This document shows positions 36,269 through 45,968 of a DNA stretch of 64,000 nucleotides, one piece after another. Each line of letters opens with the position of its first letter. Position 1 is the first letter of the stretch. Under the pieces are notes generated by a model, which searched no databases, was not told the origin of the DNA, and saw nothing but the letters and a program-made list of their open reading frames with translations. This DNA is from Brenneria populi (GTDB lineage: Bacteria; Pseudomonadota; Gammaproteobacteria; Enterobacterales; Enterobacteriaceae): positions 1 to 64,000 of the forward strand of contig NZ_JAYWTM010000022.1 in the NCBI RefSeq assembly GCF_036016195.1, written 5' to 3'. The translations under genes were made by a program, and so were the position numbers.

Positions 36269-37666
36269 ATGGCGAGTTTTCCGCACGATTTTCTTTGGGG
36301 TGGGGCGATTGCGGCCAATCAGGCCGAAGGGGCGTGGAATGAAGACGGCAAGGGCGCGTCCATCGCCGATGTGGTGCGCGGCGGTATTATCGCCGGGCAG
36401 GCGGATGAAACGATCGAGGCGGGGCGGTACTACGCCAGCCATCAGGCGATCGATTTTTATCACCGTTATAAACAGGATGTGGCGCTGTTCGCCGAAATGG
36501 GCTTTACGTGTTTCCGCACCTCGATCGCCTGGTCGCGCATCTTCCCGCAGGGGGATGAGTCCGAACCGAACGAGGCGGGGCTGCGCTTCTACGACGATCT
36601 GTTCGACGAACTGCTGAAATACGGCATTCAGCCGGTGATCACCCTGTCGCACTATGAGACGCCGCTGGCGCTGGCGACGCGCTACGGCGGCTGGGAGAAC
36701 CGCCGCCTGGTGGATTTTTTCAGCCGTTACTGCGCAACGGTATTCCGCCGCTATCGGCACAAGGTGAAATACTGGATGACGTTTAACGAACTGAACAACA
36801 TGAACCGCATGCCGTTCGCCACCGGCGCGATACGGCCGCCGCAGGCGCGCTTATTGCAGGCGGTCTACCAGGCGAACCACCATATGTTTGTGGCCAACGC
36901 CATCGCCAATAAACTGTGCCATGAGATTATTCCCGACGCGACGATCGGCTGCATGCTGTCGCTCAGCACCGTTTATCCCTATCGCTGCCACCCGGACGAT
37001 GTGTTTGAAAGCTATCAGCTGCGCCGCCGTTCGCTGTTCTATTCCGACGTAATGATGCGCGGCGTTTACCCGGCCTACAGCCGGCGGATGTGGCGCGACT
37101 ACGATATTCAACTGGAGATGGAGCCGGGAGATCTTGAGCTGCTGGCGGCCTGGCCGTCCGACTATCTGGGATTCAGCTACTACCGCAGCGCCACGCACAA
37201 GGCGGGCGAACTGGTGCTGTCGGATACCGGCGGCATCACCGGGCTGGAAAACCCCTATCTGGAGAAGACGGAGTGGGGCTGGCCGATTGACGCCAAAGGG
37301 CTGCGGCTGGTGTGCAATGAGCTGACGGACCGTTATCAGAAGCCGCTGTTTATCGTGGAAAACGGCTACGGCGGCGTGGATACTCCGGCGGCCGACGGCG
37401 CCATTGAGGATGACGAGCGTATCAGCTACGGCCGCCGGCATCTGCAGGAAGTGGCGCAGGCGCTAGCCGATGGCTGCGACATTATGGGCTACACCTGGTG
37501 GGGGCCGATCGATATCGTCAGCGCCGGCACCGGAGAGATGAAAAAGCGCTACGGCTTTATCTATGTCGATAAAGACAACGACGGCAACGGCACGCTGGCG
37601 CGTACGAAGAAAAAGAGTTTTTACTGGTATAAGCAGGTCATCGCCTCCAACGGCGAGCAGCTTTGA
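36269..37666 (+). CDS. 6-phospho-beta-glucosidase, GH1 (second copy)
   Basis: A 465-aa GH1 enzyme, paralogous to the preceding gene and 76 bp downstream. The acid/base is E174 in TFNELN and the nucleophile E364 in VENGYGG. It ends KSFYWYKQVIASNGEQL. The two copies differ enough (ATGAIRPPQARLLQAVY against a different loop) that different aglycone or linkage preferences are likely. No terminator was seen right after it. The Dickeya arb operon normally has one such gene. Confidence 0.92.
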   Translation: MASFPHDFLWGGAIAANQAEGAWNEDGKGASIADVVRGGIIAGQADETIEAGRYYASHQAIDFYHRYKQDVALFAEMGFTCFRTSIAWSRIFPQGDESEPNEAGLRFYDDLFDELLKYGIQPVITLSHYETPLALATRYGGWENRRLVDFFSRYCATVFRRYRHKVKYWMTFNELNNMNRMPFATGAIRPPQARLLQAVYQANHHMFVANAIANKLCHEIIPDATIGCMLSLSTVYPYRCHPDDVFESYQLRRRSLFYSDVMMRGVYPAYSRRMWRDYDIQLEMEPGDLELLAAWPSDYLGFSYYRSATHKAGELVLSDTGGITGLENPYLEKTEWGWPIDAKGLRLVCNELTDRYQKPLFIVENGYGGVDTPAADGAIEDDERISYGRRHLQEVAQALADGCDIMGYTWWGPIDIVSAGTGEMKKRYGFIYVDKDNDGNGTLARTKKKSFYWYKQVIASNGEQL

Positions 37667-38158
37667 CGCTTAGGACTGTTTCCTATGCACAAATACGGGG
37701 TTCTGACGGGGTTGAGCGTTACCCGGCGTAAAAAATTATGCTGAGGAGATAGCAGGCTTAGGATGAGCCGCACGGACGCGGCGAAAGCTTGCGCCACGTC
37801 GGACAACAACGCCGGGAGCGTTTTTGAACAGCGCTTGCGCTGGCCCGACAGGGCGAGTCTCAGGGATGAGACGAGTGTTCCGTGTCGCAAGCGGTCCATT
37901 AAGCTTGATACCGACGAAGGCATCGCGCAGCGACATAATTTAGCCGCAAGCCGGGGTTCGCAGGGCGGTGGCGTTTGAACCACCCTGCGTCGGGCGCGTG
38001 CTACGGCGTGGCAGAGAAATGGTGGTTTTATCGCGTACGAAATATTCTCCGATATGACATATGCCAATTTATGGGGAGCCCTCAATGCAAAGGCAGGAAT
38101 CTGGGGTCGCAGGTGGCTCGGCGTTACTGAGGTGTCCGCCAGCGCGGATAAACCACCC
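37667..38158. other. Gene-free region with a repeat module and an imperfect hairpin
   Basis: About 490 bp. At 37804-37876 lies the GAACAGCGCTTGCGCTGGCC module of the dispersed repeat family. At about 37948-37987 CGCAGGGCGGTGG faces CCACCCTGCG in an imperfect hairpin that may end the bgl operon. No gene is credible. Confidence 0.5.
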
Positions 38159-39040
38159 TTACCCCAGAACCTGTTTTTCCGTCAGAAAATCAATAAATAC
38201 CCGTACTTTCGGCAACATATGGCGGCTGCTCGGCCAAACCACGGAAAACTTGCCGCCTTCTTTCAGGTAAGAAGACAGTACGGATACCAGTTGGCCGGCG
38301 TCCAGATAGCGGCGCACGATAAATTCCGGCACATAGGCAATCCCCAATCCTTGCAGCGCCGACTGCAATAATGACTCCAGATTATTGCTGCTGAGCGACA
38401 GCGGCAACGTCAAGGGCTCATCGCCGTGGATTCCCCATTCCTGCCACTGCCCGTTCGAGGGAAAACGGTAGCGCAGGCAGGCGTGATGGCGCAGGTCCGC
38501 CGGGGTCTGCGGCGGCGGGTTGGCGGCGAAATACGCCGGACTGCCGACGATCGCAAAGCGAAACGGCCCGATACGGCGCGACATCATCTGTGAGCTGCTC
38601 AGTTCGCCGCTGCGTATCGCGATATCGAAACCCTCTTCAATGACATCGACCATGCGGTCGCTGAAATCAAAATCCAGCTCCACCTCAGGATAACGTTGCC
38701 GGAACTCGGACAGATGCGGCAGCAGCATACGATAGCCGATTGCAGGCGCGGTGATGCGTAATTTACCGCGCGGCACGGCGGATATACGCACCAGCTCCTG
38801 CTCGGCCTCCTCTAGCTGCGCCACAATGTGCTGACAGCGTTCGAAGAACAGCTGGCCCTCATCGGTCAGGCTGATGCGGCGGGTGCTGCGATTGAACAAA
38901 CGCACGTTGAGCTTTCCCTCCAGCCGCGCCACGCTTTTGCCGACGGCCGAGGCGGAAATGCCCATTCTTTCGCCCGCCGAGGCAAAGCTATGGCTCTGCG
39001 CCGCCCGCACAAACGCCAGTAATCCGTTGAGGTTATCCAT
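38159..39040 (-). CDS. LysR-family transcriptional regulator
   Basis: The 293-aa protein has an N-terminal winged HTH (LAFVRAAQSHSFASAGERMG, ISASAVGKSVARLEGKLNVR) and an effector domain with DFSDRMVDVIEEGFDIAIRSGEL, a pattern of the DmlR/YafC-like group. It is divergent from an MFS exporter, which it probably controls. The 119 bp between them contains several GGACATT/GACATTT words that could be its sites. The inducer is unknown. Confidence 0.9.
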   Translation of the reverse strand: MDNLNGLLAFVRAAQSHSFASAGERMGISASAVGKSVARLEGKLNVRLFNRSTRRISLTDEGQLFFERCQHIVAQLEEAEQELVRISAVPRGKLRITAPAIGYRMLLPHLSEFRQRYPEVELDFDFSDRMVDVIEEGFDIAIRSGELSSSQMMSRRIGPFRFAIVGSPAYFAANPPPQTPADLRHHACLRYRFPSNGQWQEWGIHGDEPLTLPLSLSSNNLESLLQSALQGLGIAYVPEFIVRRYLDAGQLVSVLSSYLKEGGKFSVVWPSSRHMLPKVRVFIDFLTEKQVLG

Positions 39041-39159
39041 TGTTCCCTTCTGTCTATTCGAGACATTTAGTCCTTAATTATCGGACATTCAGCCTATTTA
39101 CGCCATATTGCCGACATTTTATCATTTTTAGCTCCTGTCCTTTATCCTGGAAAAAGCCC

Positions 39160-40692
39160 ATGCAACCTTCACCCTCTTATCCGGCGGGCGGCCTTCGCGT
39201 CTTAATCACCGTGTGTCTGGCGGCCCTAATCTTGCCGATCAACTTCGTCAGCGGCGCCATCGCCACGCCGGCTATCGCTCATGAGCTTGGCGGCAGCGCG
39301 CAGGCGCTGAGCTGGATCACCAACGCCTTTATGCTCAGCTTCGGCTGTTTTTTGATGGCGGCCGGTGCGCTGGCCGACGAATTCGGCCGCAAAAAGGTAT
39401 TTATCGGCGGCGTGGCGCTGTTCGCCCTGCTCTCTTTATTGCAGGCTTTCAGCGGCAGCCTGTTGTGGATCGATCTCTTGCGCGCCGCTCAGGGCGTCGC
39501 CGCCGCCGCCGCGTTGGCCGGCGGTTCCGCGGCGCTGGCGCAGGAATTCGACGGTCATGCGCGCACCCGCGCTTTCAGCCTGCTCGGCAGCAGCTTCGGC
39601 ATCGGACTGGCGTTCGGCCCTTTGCTGGCCGGGGTGCTGATCGCCCATTTTGGCTGGCGCGCGGTATTCTTCACCGCCACGCTTATTTCGATGGTTTCCC
39701 TGCTGACCGGCGCAACGAAGATGCGTGAAACGCGCAATCCGCAGGCATCGGGGATCGACTGGCCGGGCACGCTGTCGTTCACCGCGATGCTGGCGCTATT
39801 AACCTGGGCGCTGATGGCGATCCCTCAACAGGGATTGCGAAGCGCGATGGTGCTGTCGCTGCTGGCGGGATCCGCCCTACTGCTGGGCGTATTCATCCAG
39901 GTGGAGCGACGCGCGGCCCACCCGATGCTGGATCTCTCGCTGTTTCGTTTCCCGCGTTTTATCGGCGTGCAGGCGCTGCCGTTGGCGACGGGTTTTTGTT
40001 TTGTGGTGCTGCTGGTGCTGTTGCCGATGTTTTTTATCGGCGTCGCCGGATTGAGCGAAGCGCGCGCCGGACTAATGATGATGGCGCTATCGCTGCCGAT
40101 GCTGGTTGTTCCTTTGCTGGCCGCCTGGTTAACGCGCTGGATAGCGCCCGGCGTTCTGTGTAGCGTCGGGCTGACGATTGCGGCGTTGGGGCTTGGCTGG
40201 CTGAGCCTGACGGCGGCGGCGGGGAGCGTGCCGGGGATGGTCGCGCCGATGCTGGTTATCGGTATCGGCGCCGGCCTGCCGTGGGGCTTGATGGACGGCC
40301 TGTCGGTCAGCGTGGTGCCGAAAGCGCGGGCCGGTATGGCGACCGGGATTTTCAGCACCACTCGCGTGGCGGGGGAGGGGATTGCGCTGGCGATGGTGGG
40401 CGCGATCCTCGCCGCCTTTACCCATACGGCGCTGGCGGCGCGTTTCGGCGGCGGCGATATCGGCCAGGCGGCTCAGCGTCTGGCCACGGGGGATATGTCG
40501 CAGGCGCTGCGTCTGTTGCCGCAGGCCGACACGGCGCAGCTTCAGCAAATTTACGCCGCCGCCCTGCACTCCTTGCTGCTATGCCTGATGGCGATCGCGC
40601 TGCTGTCCGCGCTGGCGGTATTTTTCTCGCTACGCGGGCGTGAACCGCGTTCTGAGGCGTCGGCGTCATGCCGGAAGGATCTGTCGCCCTAA
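39160..40692 (+). CDS. MFS drug exporter, DHA2 (14-segment) type
   Basis: The 510-aa membrane protein resembles DHA2-family drug:H+ antiporters. It has the motif-A region LADEFGRKKVFIGGVALFAL and the motif-C-like LLGSSFGIGLAFGPLLAGVL, and about 14 hydrophobic segments. I start at ATG 39160 before MQPSPSYP; an in-frame ATG at 39040 would add 40 residues running into the divergent promoter. The substrate is unknown. The divergent LysR gene is its likely regulator. Confidence 0.9.
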   Translation: MQPSPSYPAGGLRVLITVCLAALILPINFVSGAIATPAIAHELGGSAQALSWITNAFMLSFGCFLMAAGALADEFGRKKVFIGGVALFALLSLLQAFSGSLLWIDLLRAAQGVAAAAALAGGSAALAQEFDGHARTRAFSLLGSSFGIGLAFGPLLAGVLIAHFGWRAVFFTATLISMVSLLTGATKMRETRNPQASGIDWPGTLSFTAMLALLTWALMAIPQQGLRSAMVLSLLAGSALLLGVFIQVERRAAHPMLDLSLFRFPRFIGVQALPLATGFCFVVLLVLLPMFFIGVAGLSEARAGLMMMALSLPMLVVPLLAAWLTRWIAPGVLCSVGLTIAALGLGWLSLTAAAGSVPGMVAPMLVIGIGAGLPWGLMDGLSVSVVPKARAGMATGIFSTTRVAGEGIALAMVGAILAAFTHTALAARFGGGDIGQAAQRLATGDMSQALRLLPQADTAQLQQIYAAALHSLLLCLMAIALLSALAVFFSLRGREPRSEASASCRKDLSP

Positions 40693-40969
40693 ACGCCGAC
40701 GTCCGCCACGATGCGGCAAGTCGGCTTTCCGGCCTGCCGCGCGCCTGCATTTTGCCTTCCGCCGCATCGGCCTCCGTCTTTTCCCCGCGCCGTTCCGTCG
40801 CTGAAAATACGAATTATCCTAATAAGTTAGGGGGACGGGAACCGCCTTTCGGTTGTTCTGGCGATGAGCCGTTCCCTATAGTATTTTTAACCCGGCGTTT
40901 GCCGATCTGTTTTTTTTTGCTGTTTATGCTTCACAGATCGTACTGTTCATCTGTCTATCAGGAGAAGAC
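40693..40969. other. Intergenic region before aas
   Basis: 277 bp, with no gene or clear regulatory signal recognised apart from GGAGAAG before the aas start. Confidence 0.4.
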
Positions 40970-43126
40970 ATGATTTATACCCTGTTGCGTTGGGTACTTA
41001 AGCGGCTGTACCGTATACGGATTGAAGGCGACGGCCGTCATTTTCAGCAGGATAAACTGCTAATTACCCCTAACCATACCTCTTTTCTCGACGGCGCGCT
41101 GCTGGCGCTGTTTTTGCCCGTCAAGCCGGTGTTTGCCGTTTACTCGACGATTTCCGCGCGCTGGTTTATGCGCTGGCTTAAGCCCTATATCGATTTCGTG
41201 CCGTTGGATCCCACCAATCCGCTGGCCATCAAGGGGTTGATCAAGGTGATCGAGCGCGGCCAGCCGGTGGTGGTTTTCCCGGAGGGGCGCATCACCGTGA
41301 CCGGCTCGCTGATGAAAATTTACAGCGGCGCCGCGTTTGTGGCGGCGAAATCCGGCGCGACCGTTATTCCGGTGCGTCTCGACGGCGCGGAGTTTACGCC
41401 GTTCGGGCGACTGGCGGGCGTCTTTAAGCGCCGCTGGTTCCCGCAAATCACCATAACCTATCTGCCGCCCACCACGCTGCCGATGCCGGAGGCGAACAGC
41501 GCCAGAGAGCGCCGTATTCTGGCGGGCGAACGGTTGCATCAGATTATGATGCAGGCCCGCATGGCGAGCCGCCCGCGCCACACGCTGTATCAGGCGTTTC
41601 TCGCCGCTCAGACCCGCTACGGACGCCGCTCTCCCTGTATCGCCGATATCGCTTTCCAAGAGGATAGCTATCAGGGATTGCTGAAAAAATCGCTGGGCGT
41701 CGCGCGCATCCTGCAGCGTTTTACCCGCGGGGATGAACACGTCGGCCTGCTGTTGCCGAACGCCACGATTACGGCGGCGGCGATTCTGGGCGCATCGCTG
41801 CGTAGCCGGGTGCCGGCGATGCTGAATTACACCGCGGGGGCGAAGGGGCTGCAAAGCGCCATGAAGGCCGCCGACATCAAAACCATCGTGACTTCGCGCC
41901 AGTTCCTGGAAAAAGGCAAGCTGACGGCGCTGCCGGAGCAGGTCGGCGAAGCCAACTGGATCTATCTGGAAGATTTAAAAGATACCGTCACCCTGGCCGA
42001 TAAGCTGTGGATCCTGGCGCATCTGCTGTTCCCCGCCAGAGCGATGCTGGCGCAGAAGCCCGACGATGCGGCCATCGTCCTGTTCACTTCCGGTTCCGAA
42101 GGCAGCCCCAAAGGGGTGGTGCATTCCCATGACAGCCTGCTGGCGAACGTCGAGCAGATCCGCACCGTGGCGGACTTCACGCCGCGCGACCGCTTTATGT
42201 CGGCGCTGCCGCTGTTCCATGCCTTTGGTCTGACCGTGGGGCTGCTGACGCCGCTGATGACCGGCGCCAGAGTGTTTCTGTATCCCAGCCCGCTGCATTA
42301 CCGCATCGTGCCGGAACTGGTGTACGACCAGAACTGCACCGTGCTGTTCGGCACCTCCACCTTCCTGGGTAACTACGCGCGCTTCGCCCATCCGTACGAT
42401 TTCGCGCGCTTGCGCTATGTGGTGGCCGGCGCGGAAAAACTCTCTGAAGGGACGCGGCAAATCTGGCAGGATAAGTTCGGCATTCGAATTCTGGAAGGGT
42501 ATGGCGTCACGGAATGCGCGCCGGTGGTGGCGATTAACGTGCCGATGGCGGCGAAAATCCATACCGTCGGGCAGTTGCTGCCGGAGATGGAGTCGCGGCT
42601 GATTACGGTGCCGGGCATCGAGCGCGGCGGGCGTTTGCAACTGCGCGGGCCGAATATCATGAAAGGCTATCTGCGCGTTGAGCGTCCTGGCGTGCTGGAA
42701 ACGCCGGCGGCGGAAAACGCCCAGGGCGAATCGCAGGCCGGCTGGTATGACACCGGCGATATCGTCGAACTGGATGAAAGCGGCTTCTGCACCATCGTCG
42801 GCCGGGTAAAACGCTTCGCCAAGCTGGCCGGCGAGATGGTGTCGCTGGAGAGCGTCGAGCAGCTGGCGCTCAGCGTGTCGCCGCAGGCGCAGCACGCCGC
42901 CAGCGCCAAAAGCGACAGCAGTAAAGGGGAGGCGCTGGTGCTGTTTACCACCGACGGCCAGTTAACCCGCGAACGGCTGTTGACGCAGGCGCGCAGCGGC
43001 GGCGTACCCGAGCTGGCGGTGCCGCGCGATATCCGCTATATGAAAGCATTACCGTTACTCGGCAGCGGCAAGCCCGATTTCGTCGCGCTGCGCGAGATGG
43101 CCGAACAACCGGAGCAGTCAGTATGA
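40970..43126 (+). CDS. aas: Bifunctional acyl-ACP synthetase / lysophospholipid acyltransferase
   Basis: The 718-aa enzyme re-acylates 2-acyl-lysophosphatidylethanolamine at the inner membrane. The N-terminal acyltransferase has the NHTSFLDGALLAL box and the FPEGRITVTG box. The C-terminal AMP-forming synthetase has the P-loop-like LFTSGSEGSPKGVVHSH and WYDTGDIVELDESGFCTIVG. Length equals the E. coli enzyme (719). It overlaps lplT by 4 bp; LplT flips the substrate lipid inward. Confidence 0.96.
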   Translation: MIYTLLRWVLKRLYRIRIEGDGRHFQQDKLLITPNHTSFLDGALLALFLPVKPVFAVYSTISARWFMRWLKPYIDFVPLDPTNPLAIKGLIKVIERGQPVVVFPEGRITVTGSLMKIYSGAAFVAAKSGATVIPVRLDGAEFTPFGRLAGVFKRRWFPQITITYLPPTTLPMPEANSARERRILAGERLHQIMMQARMASRPRHTLYQAFLAAQTRYGRRSPCIADIAFQEDSYQGLLKKSLGVARILQRFTRGDEHVGLLLPNATITAAAILGASLRSRVPAMLNYTAGAKGLQSAMKAADIKTIVTSRQFLEKGKLTALPEQVGEANWIYLEDLKDTVTLADKLWILAHLLFPARAMLAQKPDDAAIVLFTSGSEGSPKGVVHSHDSLLANVEQIRTVADFTPRDRFMSALPLFHAFGLTVGLLTPLMTGARVFLYPSPLHYRIVPELVYDQNCTVLFGTSTFLGNYARFAHPYDFARLRYVVAGAEKLSEGTRQIWQDKFGIRILEGYGVTECAPVVAINVPMAAKIHTVGQLLPEMESRLITVPGIERGGRLQLRGPNIMKGYLRVERPGVLETPAAENAQGESQAGWYDTGDIVELDESGFCTIVGRVKRFAKLAGEMVSLESVEQLALSVSPQAQHAASAKSDSSKGEALVLFTTDGQLTRERLLTQARSGGVPELAVPRDIRYMKALPLLGSGKPDFVALREMAEQPEQSV

Positions 43127-44334
43127 ATCAGACGCCGCAACCCGAAACGCGCCTGCTGTCGCGCAGCATGAACGCCGTCATCATCGCGCAGTTCTTCTCC
43201 GCGTTTGGCGACAACGCGCTGCTGTTCGCCACGCTGGCGCTGATCAAGGTATTGGTTTATCCCGACTGGAGTCAGCCGTTTTTGCAGATGGGCTTCGTGG
43301 CGGCATACATCATTCTGGCGCCGTTTGTCGGCCAGATGGCGGACAGCTTCGCCAAAGGCCGGGTGATGATGCTGGCCAACGGACTGAAGCTGCTGGGGGC
43401 GCTGGCGATCTTTCTCGGCGGCAATCCGTTTCTCGGCTATACGCTGGTGGGCGTGGGCGCGGCGGCCTATTCGCCGGCCAAATACGGCATCCTGGGCGAG
43501 ATTACCCACGGCGGCCAACTGGTGAAAGCCAACGGCCTGATGGAGGCGTCGACCATCGCCGCCATCCTCACCGGATCGGTGGCCGGCGGGGTGCTGGCCG
43601 ACTGGAATCTGAGCGCGGCGCTGGCGATCTGCGCGATATCCTACGGCATCGCGCTGGGGGCGAATATGCTGATCCCGCGGCTGGCGGCGGCGCGCCCCGG
43701 ACAGTCCTGGAATCCGGCCCGCATGACGCGCCGCTTCTTTTCGTCCTGCCGCGCGTTATGGCGCGATGGCGAAACCCGTTTTTCGCTGCTCGGCACCAGT
43801 ATGTTCTGGGGCGCCGGGGTAACGCTGCGCTTTCTGCTGGTGCTGTGGGTGCCGCTGGCGCTGGGCATTACCGATAACGCCACGCCGACGCTGCTGAATG
43901 CGATGGTGGCGGTGGGGATCGTGCTGGGGGCCGGGGCCGCCGCCCGACTGGTGACCCTGAAAACGGTGCAGCGCTGTTTGCCCGCCGGCGTGCTGATTGG
44001 CGCGGCGGTAGTGATTTTCACTCTTCAGCACAGCCTGATCAGCGCCTATGCGTTGCTGATTTTGCTTGGCGCGCTGGGTGGTTTTTTCATCGTGCCGCTG
44101 AACGCTCTGCTGCAGGATCGGGGGAAAGAGAGCGTCGGCGCGGGCAACGCCATCGCCGTGCAGAACCTGGGGGAAAACGCGGCGATGCTGCTGATGCTGG
44201 GGCTCTATTCGCTGGTGGTGAAGCTCGGGGTATCGGTTATCGCCATCGGCGTCGGCTTCGGCGTGCTGTTCGCAAGCGCCATCGCGCTACTGTGGCTATG
44301 GCTGATCGTGGCTAAGCGTCGGGCGGGTAAATAA
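43123..44334 (+). CDS. lplT: Lysophospholipid transporter
   Basis: The 403-aa MFS-type membrane protein moves lysophospholipids across the inner membrane for Aas. Recognisable parts are MNAVIIAQFFSAFGDNALLF near the start, ADSFAKGRVMMLANGLK and the AAYSPAKYGILGEIT segment. It is translationally coupled to aas through ATGA. About 11-12 membrane segments are expected. Confidence 0.95.
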   Translation: MNQTPQPETRLLSRSMNAVIIAQFFSAFGDNALLFATLALIKVLVYPDWSQPFLQMGFVAAYIILAPFVGQMADSFAKGRVMMLANGLKLLGALAIFLGGNPFLGYTLVGVGAAAYSPAKYGILGEITHGGQLVKANGLMEASTIAAILTGSVAGGVLADWNLSAALAICAISYGIALGANMLIPRLAAARPGQSWNPARMTRRFFSSCRALWRDGETRFSLLGTSMFWGAGVTLRFLLVLWVPLALGITDNATPTLLNAMVAVGIVLGAGAAARLVTLKTVQRCLPAGVLIGAAVVIFTLQHSLISAYALLILLGALGGFFIVPLNALLQDRGKESVGAGNAIAVQNLGENAAMLLMLGLYSLVVKLGVSVIAIGVGFGVLFASAIALLWLWLIVAKRRAGK

Positions 44335-44360
44335 ACGGCAGTGCTCCAGCGCGTCATTCG

Positions 44361-44441
44361 CGCGCCAGCCCACCACGCCAGTTCCCGCGGCGGTCGGCGG
44401 GAACTGGCGTCGCTGAGGTGCCCGCCTGCGCGGGCATGACA
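44361..44441. repeat. REP-like palindromic unit after lplT
   Basis: A 13-bp perfect stem CGCCAGTTCCCGC / GCGGGAACTGGCG lies at 44376-44409, then a second palindrome GCCCGCCTGCGCGGGC ends in GCATGAC at about 44441. The unit begins GTCATTC. A closely similar unit is at 56,313-56,402. It may also end lplT transcription, although no T run follows. Confidence 0.7.
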
Positions 44442-44492
44442 TAGGGGGGGCGCGTTTAAAGGTATGGAAATAACGACGGGATAGAGGCGGGT

Positions 44493-44948
44493 ATGAATCT
44501 GATATGGCATGACTGGCGGGTCGAGGATCTGAATGTCTATTCTCTGCATGACATTCTGGCGTTGCGCAATCAGGTGTTTATCGTTGGGCAAAACTGCCCT
44601 TATCAGGATCTCGACGGGCGCGATCTGGCCGACGGCAATCGCCATATCGCCGCCTATCATCAGGGGCGGCTGGCGGCCTATGCGCGGCTGCTGGCGCCGT
44701 CCGCGGCTAACGATGCCGTCACTATCGGCCGGGCGCTCGTCGCGCCTGACGTGCGGGGGCGGCGTCTGGGGCATCGCCTGCTGGAACACGCGCTGCTGGC
44801 CTGCGCGCGCCACTGGCCGCAAAAGCCGCTTTATCTCTCCGCTCAAGCCCACTTGCAGCATTTCTACGCCGGTTTCGGATTTGTCGCCGTCGGCGACGTA
44901 TATGACGAAGACGGTATTGCGCATATTGCTATGCGCAGCGGCGTTTAA
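44493..44948 (+). CDS. elaA: GNAT-family acetyltransferase ElaA
   Basis: The 151-aa protein matches E. coli ElaA (LRNQVFIVGQNCPYQDLDGRDL near the start, cited here in part, then GRALVAPDVRGRRLGHRLLE and AQAHLQHFYAGFGF). The R-x-x-G-x-G/R acetyl-CoA loop is RGRRLG. The natural substrate is unsettled. It stands alone between a REP-like unit and the tac-like pair. Confidence 0.92.
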   Translation: MNLIWHDWRVEDLNVYSLHDILALRNQVFIVGQNCPYQDLDGRDLADGNRHIAAYHQGRLAAYARLLAPSAANDAVTIGRALVAPDVRGRRLGHRLLEHALLACARHWPQKPLYLSAQAHLQHFYAGFGFVAVGDVYDEDGIAHIAMRSGV

Positions 44949-45025
44949 ACAGCGCGAAGAGATCGCGGAGGGCGTGCCGCCGGTCACGAACCGCGAAGTG
45001 CTCCGCAAGAATGTAGGGGGGCTTA

Positions 45026-45544
45026 TTATTTTTCCGAAAACAATTTTTCAATCGATTTAGTCGGGTAAAACAATGCATGTTCGTTCTCCCCAACCAGCGG
45101 GAGGAAACCAAGGGCCTCATAAAAACGCTTTGCCTTACCGTTGAGCGCTTCGACAAAAAGTCCGTAGATGTCTACGGCTTTAGATGCTTTCCAAACGACT
45201 TTCATTGCGTGCGTCGCTAACGTGGCGCCATATCCTTGTCCTTGTAGCGATTTGTCAATAGCCAGACGGCCCAAGGTTACGCTTGGCGTATTGTGGTACG
45301 GAACTTTTTTTTGTTGTGTCTTGGATGGCAGCGAGGCTCTTTCGAAGCAACTGCCGGACAACGTGTAATATCCCAGAATTTTCGCGCCTTCGTCCCTGAG
45401 AATATAGGCTTTTAAAATCTCTCCATCATGCTGCCGTTTGAGATGGTCTTTTAAAAATACGTTTAGCAACGTTTCACTACAGTCAAAGTTCAAAAAGTCA
45501 TATTGAAAATCATCGGTGATCATCTCTATCGTCAGCTTGCTCAC
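45026..45544 (-). CDS. tacT: GNAT acetyltransferase toxin, TacT/AtaT type
   Basis: The 172-aa GNAT protein has the acetyl-CoA loop RLAIDKSLQGQGYG and the late AKRFYEALGFLPL with the conserved tyrosine, as in TacT-like toxins that acetylate the amino group of charged tRNAs and stop translation. It follows a DUF1778 antitoxin by 5 bp on the same strand, the usual order. The class is secure; the exact tRNA target is not known. Confidence 0.9.
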   Translation of the reverse strand: MSKLTIEMITDDFQYDFLNFDCSETLLNVFLKDHLKRQHDGEILKAYILRDEGAKILGYYTLSGSCFERASLPSKTQQKKVPYHNTPSVTLGRLAIDKSLQGQGYGATLATHAMKVVWKASKAVDIYGLFVEALNGKAKRFYEALGFLPLVGENEHALFYPTKSIEKLFSEK

Positions 45545-45549
45545 GGCCT

Positions 45550-45819
45550 CTACTCCATATTTCGTAGACGCTTCGCTGCTTGTTTCAGCTTGTCATTCGG
45601 TGCTTGCGGGTTAGCAATCGCCTCCATAACCAGACTCCAGGATTCTTCGTTAAGAAGCAATCTGCGATGCTGTTGTATAATTTCCGCGGCGCGTTGCGAA
45701 GCGCTGTTAACCATGAACTGAGTCATTGTCAGGTTGGATATTGCCGCCGCCTCTTCAATCATGCTCTTGTCGTCATCGGTTAATCTTAAATCGATGCGCT
45801 GTTTTTTAAGTGCGGACAT
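45550..45819 (-). CDS. tacA: DUF1778 antitoxin, TacA type
   Basis: The 89-aa protein has an N-terminal ribbon-helix-helix DNA-binding region (KKQRIDLRLTDDDKSMIEEA, ISNLTMTQFMVNSASQRA) and a C-terminal tail that should wrap the toxin (EESWSLVMEAIANPQAPNDK). It neutralises the adjacent GNAT toxin and should repress its own promoter. An AGGAGAAGA site precedes the start. Confidence 0.9.
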   Translation of the reverse strand: MSALKKQRIDLRLTDDDKSMIEEAAAISNLTMTQFMVNSASQRAAEIIQQHRRLLLNEESWSLVMEAIANPQAPNDKLKQAAKRLRNME

Positions 45820-45913
45820 ATTTTCTTCTCCTTGGTTACCCGGTGTGTTGAGTCACCAATATGCCTGATCTCTTAGGGGATGAACCGGTAGGCGGTTTCT
45901 CTGGTTTTTTGTA

Positions 45914-45939
45914 TCACGTACGGAATTTTCCGTACGTGA
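45914..45939. promoter_or_regulatory. Palindrome upstream of the tac-like operon
   Basis: TCACGTACGGAA and TTCCGTACGTGA form a perfect 12-bp inverted repeat around TT, 95-120 bp upstream of tacA. It could be an operator for the ribbon-helix-helix antitoxin or the terminator of the ParD-like gene; no T run follows on either strand. Confidence 0.5.
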
Positions 45940-45968
45940 AATGTAGCGACAATTGGCCGCATATTCAA

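Noticed and set aside
45820..45968. A parE toxin gene after the ParD-like gene
   Set aside because: The 149 bp available are too short and no frame looks like ParE.
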